Below are positions 7,035 through 15,058 of a DNA stretch of 17,635 nt, in pieces; position 1 is the stretch's first letter, and every line of letters begins with the position of its first letter. A program made the position numbers and the translations under genes. The stretch comes from an uncultured Jeotgalicoccus sp. (GTDB lineage Bacteria > Bacillota > Bacilli > Staphylococcales > Salinicoccaceae). The notes beneath the pieces were generated by a model, which did no database searches, was not told the DNA's origin, and was given only the letters and a program-made list of their open reading frames with translations. The stretch is taken from the NCBI GenBank assembly GCA_947631305.1, contig CANRKV010000015.1:1-17635 (forward strand). The letters are read 5' to 3'.

Positions 7035-8411
7035 ATGCAATTTGAAACGATCTCAAGCATCTCCACACCAGTTGGTGAAGGGGCGATTGCTATCGTTCGT
7101 TTATCAGGTGAAGATGCGATTGAAATTGCAGACCGTCTGTATAAAGGTGCGAAAAAATTAAGTGACACAGATTCCCACACGATTAACTACGGGCATATCA
7201 TCGATCCGAAAACCGGAGAAACGGTCGAGGAAGTAATGGTGGCATTAATGCGTGCACCGAAGACTTACACGAGAGAAGACATCGTGGAAATTAATTGCCA
7301 CGGCGGTATTCATACAGTGAACCGCGTACTGCAGCTGACGTTAAACAACGGCGCCAGAATGGCAGAACCCGGGGAATTTACGAAACGCGCATTTTTAAAC
7401 GGACGGGTAGACTTATCACAGGCAGAAGCGGTAATGGACTTTATCCGCGCGAAAACGAATCAGGCATCAAAAGTTGCGAACCAGCAAGTGCAGGGACGCT
7501 TAAAAACTTATATTGAAGAACTGCGCCAGAGTATTTTAAACATTCTCGCACAGGTTGAAGTGAATATCGACTATCCGGAATACGATGACGTTGAAGAAAC
7601 GACGACATCACTGCTGTTATCGGAAGCGGAAAAAATAAATGAAAATATCGATGCACTGCTGAAATCGAGTTCTGAAGGCCGTATTTTACGCGAAGGTTTA
7701 AGCACGGTTATCGTCGGTAAGCCGAACGTTGGCAAAAGTTCTTTATTAAACTATTTAATTCAGGATAATAAAGCGATTGTTACTGAAGTGGCGGGCACGA
7801 CGCGCGATATTTTGGAAGAATACGTTAACGTTAACGGTATTCCTTTAAAACTCGTCGATACCGCGGGTATCCGTGAAACGGATGATATCGTTGAAAAAAT
7901 CGGTGTGGAACGTTCACGGGAAGCACTTAAAGGCGCAGAACTGATTTTATACGTGATGAATAACAACGATGAACTGACACCGGAAGACATTGAGCTTTTA
8001 GAGTCAGTAGACGATAAAAAAGTAATCGGAATTGTGAATAAGCTCGATCTTGAAAATAATCTGGATCTTAACTATCTGGAAGAACATTTTAAAATACCAC
8101 TAATTAAAACATCCATTATAAATGGTGAGGGCGTCGACGAGCTGGAAAACGAAATCCAGACGATGTTTTTCGACGGCAGCCTGTCATCGACGGATTCGAC
8201 ATACGTATCGAACAACCGTCACATTAATTTACTCGAGCAGGCAAAAGTATCGATTGAAGATGCGATATCTTCGGCAGCAATGGATGTGCCGGTGGATATT
8301 ATTCAGATCGATCTCATAAAAACATGGGAACTGCTCGGTGAAGTTATCGGTGAAGACGTATCGGAACAATTAATAGATAAACTCTTTAGACAATTCTGTT
8401 TAGGGAAGTAA
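7035..8411 (+). CDS. mnmE: tRNA modification GTPase MnmE (TrmE)
   Basis: MnmE is a potassium-dependent GTPase. With MnmG it adds the (carboxymethyl)aminomethyl group to uridine 34 of certain tRNAs. I place the start at ATG 7035, 8 nt after AAGGAG that overlaps the jag stop. An upstream TTG at 6963 would lie inside jag and lacks a good site. The resulting 458 residues match the family. The N-terminal folate-binding domain (about 1-118) begins TISSISTPVGEGAIAIVRLSG. In the G domain, G1 GKPNVGKS is at 228-235, DTAG at 275-278 and NKLD at 335-338. The terminal FCLGK holds catalytic Cys455. mnmG follows immediately. Confidence 0.97.
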   Translation: MQFETISSISTPVGEGAIAIVRLSGEDAIEIADRLYKGAKKLSDTDSHTINYGHIIDPKTGETVEEVMVALMRAPKTYTREDIVEINCHGGIHTVNRVLQLTLNNGARMAEPGEFTKRAFLNGRVDLSQAEAVMDFIRAKTNQASKVANQQVQGRLKTYIEELRQSILNILAQVEVNIDYPEYDDVEETTTSLLLSEAEKINENIDALLKSSSEGRILREGLSTVIVGKPNVGKSSLLNYLIQDNKAIVTEVAGTTRDILEEYVNVNGIPLKLVDTAGIRETDDIVEKIGVERSREALKGAELILYVMNNNDELTPEDIELLESVDDKKVIGIVNKLDLENNLDLNYLEEHFKIPLIKTSIINGEGVDELENEIQTMFFDGSLSSTDSTYVSNNRHINLLEQAKVSIEDAISSAAMDVPVDIIQIDLIKTWELLGEVIGEDVSEQLIDKLFRQFCLGK

Positions 8412-8428
8412 ATACAGGAGGTTAAATA

Positions 8429-10312
8429 ATGACCGGCAATATTAAATATGATGTGATAGTTATCGGAGCAGGTCACGCTGGTGTTGAAGCGGGGCTTGCA
8501 GCAAGCCGCAAAGGATTAAATACACTGATGCTGACGATTAATCTGGATAACATCGCATTTATGCCATGTAACCCTTCTGTCGGCGGACCGGCAAAAGGAA
8601 TCGTTGTGCGTGAAGTAGATGCGCTCGGCGGCCAGATGGCAAAAGTTATAGACAAAACTCACATTCAGATGCGGATGCTGAACACAGGTAAAGGACCAGC
8701 AGTACGCGCACTCCGCGCACAGGCAGATAAAGTTCTTTATCAGCAGGAAATGAAATCACTGCTTGAGCAGGAACCGAATTTAGACATTTTACAGGGACTC
8801 GTTGACGAACTCATTATAGAAGATGATGTTATCCGCGGTGTCAGAACGAATGTCGGCACAGTATACGATGCTGATGCAGTAATTATTACGACAGGAACAT
8901 TCCTCCGCGGGGAAATTATTTTAGGCGACTTAAAATATTCAAGCGGACCGAATCACCAGATTCCGTCACTTGCTCTTGCAGATCAGCTGAAAGACCTCGG
9001 CTTTGAAATTATCCGTTTTAAAACGGGCACACCGCCGCGTGTCAATGCAGATTCAATCGATTACAGCAAAACTGAAATTCAGCCCGGGGACGATGTTCCG
9101 CGCGCATTCAGTTTTGATACGACAGAATTCATTATGGACCAGCTGCCATGCTGGTTAACATACACGTCACAGGAAACACACGAAATTATTACAGCGAATC
9201 TGCACCTGTCTGCAATGTATTCAGGTGTCGTTCAGGGAACGGGCCCGAGATACTGCCCGTCAATCGAAGATAAGATTGTCCGTTTTAACGATAAACCGCG
9301 CCACCAGATTTTCCTTGAGCCGGAAGGCCGGAACACGAAAGAAGTTTACGTGCAGGGCTTATCAACGAGCATGCCGGAAAGCGTTCAGCGTGAAATGGTG
9401 ACGAGTATACCGGGACTTGAAAATGCACGCATGATGCGTGCAGGCTACGCAATTGAGTACGATGCTTTAGTACCGACTCAGCTGTGGCCGACGCTTGAAA
9501 CTAAAAAAATTAAAAATCTTTATACTGCCGGCCAGATTAACGGTACGAGCGGCTATGAAGAAGCGGCAGGACAGGGACTTATCGCCGGTATTAATGCAGC
9601 GAATAACCTGCTCGGCAAAGAAGAACTGATCTTAAGCCGTACAGATGCATATATCGGTGTGCTGATCGACGATTTAGTAACGAAAGGCACAAACGAACCA
9701 TACCGTCTGCTGACGTCTCGTGCAGAACACAGATTGCTGCTCCGTCACGATAATGCGGATATCCGTCTGACTGAAATCGGCTATGAAAACGGCCTGATCA
9801 GCGAAGAACGACTTGGACGTTACAATACGAAAAAAGCAAACATTGATGCTGAGCTCGAGCGCCTGCAGAAAACGCGCATTAAACCGAATGAGCATACGCA
9901 GAATATCGTTGCTGAACATGGCGGCGCGGCATTAAAAGACGGTATTTTAGCTGCGGACTTACTAAGACGTCCGGAGATGGATTATGCATCTATTATGGAA
10001 ATCCTGAACGAGGAAATTACACTGCATCAGGAAGAATACGAGCAGGTAGAAGTACAGATTAAATACGATGGTTATATTAAAAAATCATTACAGCAAGTCG
10101 ATAAGATGAAGCGTATGGAGAATAAAAAAATACCTGAAAACATCGATTACGATGCGGTACATTCACTGGCGACAGAAGCGCGCATGAAACTAAAAGAAGT
10201 TAAGCCGCTGAACATCGCACAGGCGTCACGTATTTCAGGAGTAAATCCTGCAGATACTTCAATTCTCTTAGTCTATATCGAACAAGGTAATGTGAAAAGG
10301 GTAGAATCATGA
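8429..10312 (+). CDS. mnmG: tRNA uridine-5-carboxymethylaminomethyl modification enzyme MnmG (GidA)
   Basis: MnmG is the FAD- and NADH-dependent partner of MnmE in wobble-uridine modification. The 627 residues are typical. The dinucleotide-binding motif IGAGHAGVEAG spans about 12-22. MPCNPSVGGPAKG carries Cys47, and GPRYCPSIEDK carries the second conserved cysteine. NGTSGYEEAAGQG is the GidA signature near residue 370. The C-terminal helical region (RISGVNPADTSILLVYIEQ) normally contacts MnmE and tRNA. The start ATG follows AGGAGG by 8 nt. The stop overlaps the rsmG start (ATGA, 10309-10312). Confidence 0.98.
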   Translation: MTGNIKYDVIVIGAGHAGVEAGLAASRKGLNTLMLTINLDNIAFMPCNPSVGGPAKGIVVREVDALGGQMAKVIDKTHIQMRMLNTGKGPAVRALRAQADKVLYQQEMKSLLEQEPNLDILQGLVDELIIEDDVIRGVRTNVGTVYDADAVIITTGTFLRGEIILGDLKYSSGPNHQIPSLALADQLKDLGFEIIRFKTGTPPRVNADSIDYSKTEIQPGDDVPRAFSFDTTEFIMDQLPCWLTYTSQETHEIITANLHLSAMYSGVVQGTGPRYCPSIEDKIVRFNDKPRHQIFLEPEGRNTKEVYVQGLSTSMPESVQREMVTSIPGLENARMMRAGYAIEYDALVPTQLWPTLETKKIKNLYTAGQINGTSGYEEAAGQGLIAGINAANNLLGKEELILSRTDAYIGVLIDDLVTKGTNEPYRLLTSRAEHRLLLRHDNADIRLTEIGYENGLISEERLGRYNTKKANIDAELERLQKTRIKPNEHTQNIVAEHGGAALKDGILAADLLRRPEMDYASIMEILNEEITLHQEEYEQVEVQIKYDGYIKKSLQQVDKMKRMENKKIPENIDYDAVHSLATEARMKLKEVKPLNIAQASRISGVNPADTSILLVYIEQGNVKRVES

Positions 10313-11028
10313 AGGAAACAGAATTTATAAATGCATTGAAAGACCAGGGGATTGAGCTGTCAGAAAAACAAATCGGGCAGTTCAATACCTATTACAAGAT
10401 GCTTGTTGAATGGAACGAAAAAATTAACTTAACTGCTGTAACTGAACAGGAAGAAGTATATTTAAAACACTTCTACGACTCGATTACACCTTTATTTTAT
10501 GCGGATATTGAAAAAGGTGCGAGTCTATGCGACGTCGGCGCCGGTGCCGGTTTCCCAAGTCTCCCGATGAAGATTATCCGTCCGGACTTGAAAATCACAA
10601 TCGTTGATTCTTTAAATAAGCGTATTAATTTTTTAAATGAATTAACTGCGGTTCTCGGACTCGATAAAATCCATCTGGTACACGACAGAGCAGAAACATT
10701 CGGCAGCCATAATGCTGAAGCGAGACATATGTTTGATGTGGTCACAGCACGCGCTGTTGCACAGTTGAACGTCTTATCTGAATTATGCCTGCCGCTTGTC
10801 CGTACGGGCGGTCAGTTTATCGTAATGAAAGGCAAAAAAGGGCAGGAAGAACTCGACGAGAGTAAATTTGCGCTGGATTTGCTCGGCGGGGAACTGACAA
10901 AAGTTCACCAGCTGTCATTGCCGAAAGAAGAAAGCGACCGTTACATTATGATTATCGATAAAAAACGTAAAACACCTAAGAAGTATCCGCGTAAACCGGG
11001 TACACCTAATAAATCCCCATTAAAATAA
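10309..11028 (+). CDS. rsmG: 16S rRNA m7G527 methyltransferase RsmG (GidB)
   Basis: RsmG uses S-adenosylmethionine to methylate N7 of G527 in 16S rRNA; its loss gives low-level streptomycin resistance in other bacteria. The 239 residues match the family. Seen are NLTAV (about 40-44), the SAM-binding DVGAGAGFPSLPMKI (75 onward), VDSLNKRINFL, and VTARAVAQLNVL followed by a conserved KGKKG loop. The basic tail PRKPGTPNKSPL is typical of Firmicutes RsmG. It is translationally coupled to mnmG through the ATGA overlap. noc begins 16 nt downstream. Confidence 0.97.
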   Translation: MKETEFINALKDQGIELSEKQIGQFNTYYKMLVEWNEKINLTAVTEQEEVYLKHFYDSITPLFYADIEKGASLCDVGAGAGFPSLPMKIIRPDLKITIVDSLNKRINFLNELTAVLGLDKIHLVHDRAETFGSHNAEARHMFDVVTARAVAQLNVLSELCLPLVRTGGQFIVMKGKKGQEELDESKFALDLLGGELTKVHQLSLPKEESDRYIMIIDKKRKTPKKYPRKPGTPNKSPLK

Positions 11029-11044
11029 AAGGGTGGTGGAATGT

Positions 11045-11857
11045 GTGAAAAAACCATTTTCAAAATTATTTAATCTCATAGATAAAAGCGAAACGCGTGC
11101 TGATGACGATTCTCTAGTTACCGTACCGATAGAACACATCGTACCGAACCAGTACCAGCCGCGTACTGTATTTAATCATCAGCGCATTGAGGAGCTCGCA
11201 CATTCCATCAAAGCGCACGGGCTGCTGCAGCCGATTACACTGCGTCCGATTGAAGAAGGCATGTATGAAATTATTGCAGGCGAGCGCAGATTCAGAGCAT
11301 TAAAACATTTAGGCTATGAAGATACCCAGGCCATCGTTAAATATTTAACAGATCAGGAATCCGCAGCGATTGCACTGATTGAAAATATTCAGCGGGAGAA
11401 TTTATCGAGTATCGAAGAAGCCAGAGCATACAAGCAGTTACTGCAGATGGATGATATTACGCAGAAAGATCTTGCTGAGAGCATCGGCAAAAGCCAGTCA
11501 TTTATCGCTAATAAATTACGCCTGTTAAAACTGTCTAACGACGTTATAACGGCGCTTGAAAAAGACGAAATTACTGAAAGACATGCGCGGGCACTGCTGA
11601 TACTGGATAACGATACCCAGTGCGACGTACTTAAAAATATCGTTAAGGATAACCTGACGGTTAAAGAAACAGAACTTGCTGTGAAGAACCGTCAGAAGGT
11701 CCGCATCGAGCAGATTAACTTTAATGACGATGTGGCATTTATGATGAACGATTTTGAGCGTGATATTAAAAAACTGCAGGACAAAGGTATTGATGTGAAC
11801 ATCGAAACATCTGAAACCGATGAGCTGCATGAAGTAACGATACGTATATACAAATAG
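11045..11857 (+). CDS. noc: Nucleoid occlusion protein Noc (ParB paralogue)
   Basis: Noc is a CTP-binding DNA clamp that spreads from its own sites and tethers the nucleoid to the membrane, blocking division over DNA. I prefer GTG 11045 (VKKPFSKLFNLIDK), which sits 5 nt after GGTGG and gives 270 aa. GTGs at 11033/11036 would add only a few residues. The N-terminus resembles the amphipathic membrane-targeting helix of B. subtilis Noc. Then come VPNQYQPR, the CTP-binding GERRFRA (79-85), ENIQREN (about 113-119) and a helix-turn-helix (about 129-155). Position after rsmG is the classical noc location, which separates it from the parB paralogue downstream. Confidence 0.92.
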   Translation: MKKPFSKLFNLIDKSETRADDDSLVTVPIEHIVPNQYQPRTVFNHQRIEELAHSIKAHGLLQPITLRPIEEGMYEIIAGERRFRALKHLGYEDTQAIVKYLTDQESAAIALIENIQRENLSSIEEARAYKQLLQMDDITQKDLAESIGKSQSFIANKLRLLKLSNDVITALEKDEITERHARALLILDNDTQCDVLKNIVKDNLTVKETELAVKNRQKVRIEQINFNDDVAFMMNDFERDIKKLQDKGIDVNIETSETDELHEVTIRIYK

Positions 11858-11859
11858 TG

Positions 11860-11888
11860 CTCACACCTGACAGTGTGAGTTCTTTTTT
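11860..11888 (+). terminator. Terminator after noc
   Basis: CTCACAC (11860-11866) pairs with GTGTGAG (11873-11879) around a CTGACA loop, followed by TTCTTTTTT. It separates the rnpA-noc run from parB. Confidence 0.88.
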
Positions 11889-11890
11889 GA

Positions 11891-11919
11891 CTTACAAACA
11901 GGCACGTTGCTGTTATAAT
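11891..11919 (+). promoter_or_regulatory. Extended -10 promoter for parB-mscS-DUF951-ychF
   Basis: A perfect TATAAT (11914-11919) is preceded by TGT (11911-11913), an extended -10. CTTACA (11891-11896, 4 of 6) lies 17 bp upstream. It sits immediately after the noc terminator. Confidence 0.7.
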
Positions 11920-11958
11920 TGAACTGTATTTTAACTATGTAAAGTCGGTGAGTTTACG

Positions 11959-12732
11959 GTGGAAATTATAGAACTGTCTATTAAGGATATCCGCAAAAAT
12001 CCATACCAGCCGAGGCAGACATTTGATGAAGAAAAACTGGAAGATTTAAAGAACAGTATTTTAATTCACGGTGTAATGCAGCCGGTCACCGTCAGAAAGT
12101 CAGTGAAAGGCTATACACTGGTTGCCGGGGAACGGCGGCTCCGGGCAAGTAAGAGAGCAGGACTTTTGAAGATTCCAGCAATTGTTACCGGAATGTCCGA
12201 CAGGGAAATGATGGAACTTGCGATTATAGAAAATCTGCAGCGTGAAGATTTAAGTGCGCTTGAAGAGGCGGAAAGTTATAAAGAACTTATGACTAAAGCA
12301 AAGCTGACACAGGACCAGCTGTCGCAGCGGCTCGGTAAATCGAGATCGTATATTGCGAATATGCTGAGGCTGTTAAATTTACCGGCAGCAGTCAAACGCG
12401 CGATGAACAATCAGAAGCTGAGCAGTGCGCACGGCAGAACACTGCTGTCTTTGAAAGAACCGCTTTTAATGGAACAGGTCGCCCGAGAGGCGATAGCCAA
12501 AAACATGAGCGTGCGCGCGCTTGAATCATATGTGAAAACGTTCGATAAAAAGAAAACAATTAAGAAAACGAGTAAAAAGCTGAAATTCCTTCAGGGATAT
12601 GAAAATCAGCTGAAAGAACATTACGGTACGAATGTGGAAATTAAAAAAGTGAAAAACAAAGGAATGATACAGCTGGAGTTTACGTCTGAGGAAGAGTTTA
12701 AGAGAATCCTTCAGATGCTTCAGAAAAAATAG
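11959..12732 (+). CDS. parB: Chromosome partitioning protein ParB (Spo0J-like)
   Basis: ParB is a CTP-dependent clamp that loads at parS and recruits condensin near the origin. The 257 residues contain IRKNPYQPRQTF, the CTP-binding GERRLRA (57-63), ENLQRED (91-97), a helix-turn-helix (about 117-141) and a C-terminal dimerisation region. The start is GTG 11959 with GGTGAG upstream; an in-frame TAA at 11932-11934 limits any extension. The protein therefore starts directly at the PYQPR domain. It lacks the basic LGKGL-type leader that in Bacillus Spo0J contacts ParA/Soj. No soj gene lies nearby. mscS follows 18 nt downstream. Confidence 0.92.
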   Translation: MEIIELSIKDIRKNPYQPRQTFDEEKLEDLKNSILIHGVMQPVTVRKSVKGYTLVAGERRLRASKRAGLLKIPAIVTGMSDREMMELAIIENLQREDLSALEEAESYKELMTKAKLTQDQLSQRLGKSRSYIANMLRLLNLPAAVKRAMNNQKLSSAHGRTLLSLKEPLLMEQVAREAIAKNMSVRALESYVKTFDKKKTIKKTSKKLKFLQGYENQLKEHYGTNVEIKKVKNKGMIQLEFTSEEEFKRILQMLQKK

Positions 12733-12750
12733 AGAAAGAGGCTTTAATTT

Positions 12751-13674
12751 ATGCAGTTTTTAACATTGTTTAATACAGCGGATTCTGAAGATCCGATAGG
12801 TTTTATTCAGGAAATCATTCAAAGATTCCAGGACCCTGATTTATGGATGACTATCGGCAGAAATATTGTAATAGCATTAATTCTTTTAATCGCGGGTTAC
12901 ATTTTAACGAAAGTAGCCGACCGTCTGATTAATAATTTCTTTAAATATAAATCGAAATCCCGCTTAAAGGGCTCGGATAAACGCAATCTGACACTGATTA
13001 ACGTGCTGCAGAACGGTGCAACGATATTCATCTGGTTCTTCGTTGTCGTTGCAATACTGGAAACATTCAGCGTACCAGTCGCAACGCTATTAGCCGGGGC
13101 TGGTGTTGTCGGTTTAGCACTTGGTTTTGGTGCACAGAGTTTAGTGAAAGATATGATTACCGGATTCTTTATCATTTTGGAAAACCAGTTTGATAAAGGT
13201 GATTTTGTCAGAGTAAATACTTCAGGTACTACTGTTGCCGAGGGTGAAGTGTTATCATTAGGATTGCGATCATCACGTATTCAGGGTTATGAAGGCGAAT
13301 TATATATGATTCCGAACGGCACGATTAACGAAGTTATTAACTTCTCGCGTTATAATTCGGTTGCCTACCTCGATATGAACTTCTCCATTCAGGAAAATCT
13401 GGATAATGTTGAAGATATGATTAATAAATATTTCGAAATTCACTGGCGTGAAGAAGAAGTGCTTACCGAGCAGCCGGCAATTTTAGGCGTGCAGGATATT
13501 CAGCAGGGTGAAGCGACGATCCGCGTTATGCTGACAACCCAGCCGATGGAGCATTTTGGTGCAACGAGACGTACTCGTAAACGCCTGAAACAGTATTTGG
13601 AATCACAAGGCGTATTTGTATCTGTACCTACTATGGACATTAGCGATTTCGATCAAAATGATGCCGAGGAGTAA
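12751..13674 (+). CDS. Mechanosensitive channel, MscS family
   Basis: This is a small-conductance mechanosensitive channel that opens on membrane tension to release solutes during osmotic downshock. The 307 residues show TM1 at about 33-56, TM2 at about 86-107, and a glycine/alanine-rich pore helix TM3 at about 109-140. The signature GAGVVGLALGFGAQSLVKDMITGFFIILENQF continues into the beta domain GDFVRVN and IPNGTINEVINFS. The C-terminal mixed domain ends acidic. ATG 12751 follows AGAGG. It is in the operon with parB, DUF951 and ychF, an arrangement also known in Bacillus and staphylococci, though the link to segregation is unexplained. Confidence 0.92.
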   Translation: MQFLTLFNTADSEDPIGFIQEIIQRFQDPDLWMTIGRNIVIALILLIAGYILTKVADRLINNFFKYKSKSRLKGSDKRNLTLINVLQNGATIFIWFFVVVAILETFSVPVATLLAGAGVVGLALGFGAQSLVKDMITGFFIILENQFDKGDFVRVNTSGTTVAEGEVLSLGLRSSRIQGYEGELYMIPNGTINEVINFSRYNSVAYLDMNFSIQENLDNVEDMINKYFEIHWREEEVLTEQPAILGVQDIQQGEATIRVMLTTQPMEHFGATRRTRKRLKQYLESQGVFVSVPTMDISDFDQNDAEE

Positions 13675-13680
13675 GAACAT

Positions 13681-13866
13681 ATGGAGAAAAAATACGATTT
13701 AAATAATATTGTTGAAATGAAAAAGCCTCATCCATGCGGCACGAACAGTTTCCAGATTGTCCGTATGGGCGCGGATATAAAAATCAGATGTACAAACTGC
13801 GACCGGACGATTATGATGCCGCGCCGCGATTTCGATAAACGACTTAAAAAAGTAATTTTAAATTAA
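13681..13866 (+). CDS. DUF951 family small protein, probable zinc site
   Basis: This is a 61-residue basic protein of the DUF951 family, conserved in Firmicutes next to ychF and with no established function. The pattern VEMKKPHPCG, then FQIVRMGADIKIRC and CTNCDRTIMMPRRDF, is diagnostic. H17/C19 together with C37 and C40 could bind one zinc ion, and the many Arg/Lys residues suggest contact with nucleic acid. Both are inference. The start ATG is 9 nt after GAGGAG (13666-13671), which overlaps the stop of mscS. ychF follows 13 nt later. Confidence 0.88.
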   Translation: MEKKYDLNNIVEMKKPHPCGTNSFQIVRMGADIKIRCTNCDRTIMMPRRDFDKRLKKVILN

Positions 13867-13879
13867 AGGAGCAACTATT

Positions 13880-14980
13880 ATGTCTTTAACTGCAGGAATT
13901 GTAGGATTGCCGAACGTCGGTAAATCAACACTCTTTAACGCAATAACTAAAGCGGGTGCGCTCGCTGCCAACTACCCATTCGCAACAATCGATCCAAACG
14001 TCGGTATCGTTGAAGTGCCGGATGAGCGTCTTAACGTTTTAACACAAATTGTCGAACCTAAAAAAACTGTTCCGACAGCATTTGAATTTACGGATATTGC
14101 CGGAATTGTTAAAGGAGCTTCAAAAGGTGAAGGCCTTGGCAACAAATTCTTAGCAAACATTCGTGAAGTTGATGCAATCTGTCAGGTTGTCCGCGCGTTC
14201 GACGACGAGAACGTTACTCACGTATCAGGTAAAGTTAATCCGCTTGATGATATTGAAGTGATCAATATGGAACTGATTTTTGCCGATCTTGAAAGTGTTG
14301 ACAAACGTTTGCCGAAAGCAGAAAAAATGGCGAAGCAGAAAGATAAAGATGCAATGGCTGAAGTGAAGATTCTGACGAAAATTAAAGAAGGCCTGGAAGA
14401 CGGCAAACCCGTCCGTGCACTTGATTTTTCTGAAGAAGAAATCAAATCAGTTAAACACTTCCACCTGCTGACTCAGAAACCGACACTTTATGTGGCAAAC
14501 GTTTCTGAAGATGATTTATCATCACTTGAAGACAACGAACACTTAGCAGCAATTAAAAAATATGCTGATGAAGAAGGGTCTCAAGTTATCGTAATTTCTG
14601 CGAAAGTGGAAGAAGAAATCGCAGTACTGGATGACGATGAAAAAGAAATGTTCCTGGAAGAACTCGGACTTTCTGAATCAGGCCTTGATAAACTTGTCAG
14701 AGCATCTTATGACCTGCTTGGACTTGCGACATACTTCACTGCAGGTGTGCAGGAAGTCAGAGCATGGACATTTAAAAAAGGAATGACGGCGCCTGAATGT
14801 GCCGGAATTATTCATACTGATTTCCAAAAAGGATTTATCCGTGCTGAAACAGTCGGCTACGATGACCTTGTGGAAGCGGGCAATGAAGCAAAAGCTAAAG
14901 AAGCCGGTAAAGTCCGTCTTGAAGGTAAAGAATACATTATGAAAGACGGCGACGTTGTTCATTTCAGATTTAACGTTTAA
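13880..14980 (+). CDS. ychF: Redox-regulated ATPase YchF (EngD/OLA1 family)
   Basis: YchF is an Obg-family P-loop protein that prefers ATP and associates with ribosomes, with roles in translation and stress responses. The 366 residues are a normal length. G1 is GLPNVGKST at 9-17, NYPFATIDPN is switch I, and DIAGIVKGASKGEGLGNKFL is G3. In place of the classical NKxD there is NVSE at 207-210, the change known to favour ATP. A coiled region spans about 130-190, and a TGS domain lies at about 282-365 (FKKGMTAPECAGIIHTDF, GDVVHFRFNV). AAAGGAG is 8 nt before the ATG. A strong terminator follows. Confidence 0.97.
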   Translation: MSLTAGIVGLPNVGKSTLFNAITKAGALAANYPFATIDPNVGIVEVPDERLNVLTQIVEPKKTVPTAFEFTDIAGIVKGASKGEGLGNKFLANIREVDAICQVVRAFDDENVTHVSGKVNPLDDIEVINMELIFADLESVDKRLPKAEKMAKQKDKDAMAEVKILTKIKEGLEDGKPVRALDFSEEEIKSVKHFHLLTQKPTLYVANVSEDDLSSLEDNEHLAAIKKYADEEGSQVIVISAKVEEEIAVLDDDEKEMFLEELGLSESGLDKLVRASYDLLGLATYFTAGVQEVRAWTFKKGMTAPECAGIIHTDFQKGFIRAETVGYDDLVEAGNEAKAKEAGKVRLEGKEYIMKDGDVVHFRFNV

Positions 14981-14992
14981 TAATTAATAGTG

Positions 14993-15030
14993 CTGCGGAA
15001 TCTTAAAATTTAAGATTCCGCAGTTTTTTT
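14993..15030 (+). terminator. Strong terminator after ychF
   Basis: A perfect 15-bp palindromic stem (14993-15007 with 15009-15023, beginning CTGCGGAATC) is followed by seven T's (15024-15030). The innermost bases form the loop. Confidence 0.95.
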
Positions 15031-15033
15031 AAT

Positions 15034-15058
15034 GAGCGGGACTGGTATGAAGTTAGCT
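15034..15058 (-). repeat. Inverted half copy of the 41-bp unit at the left edge of the array
   Basis: GGACTGGTATGA (15039-15050) is the exact reverse complement of TCATACCAGTCC (15222-15233) at the right end of the array. Read on the minus strand, 15034-15058 follows the TGAGCT...CACGCCAGTCC junction of the repeat with changes. The array is thus bounded by inverted 12-bp arms. Confidence 0.8.

Noticed and set aside
7364..7380. CCCGGG core resembling a Noc-binding site
   Set aside because: Only the core and one flank agree with ATTTCCCGGGAAAT; the other flank does not, and it is in mnmE coding sequence.
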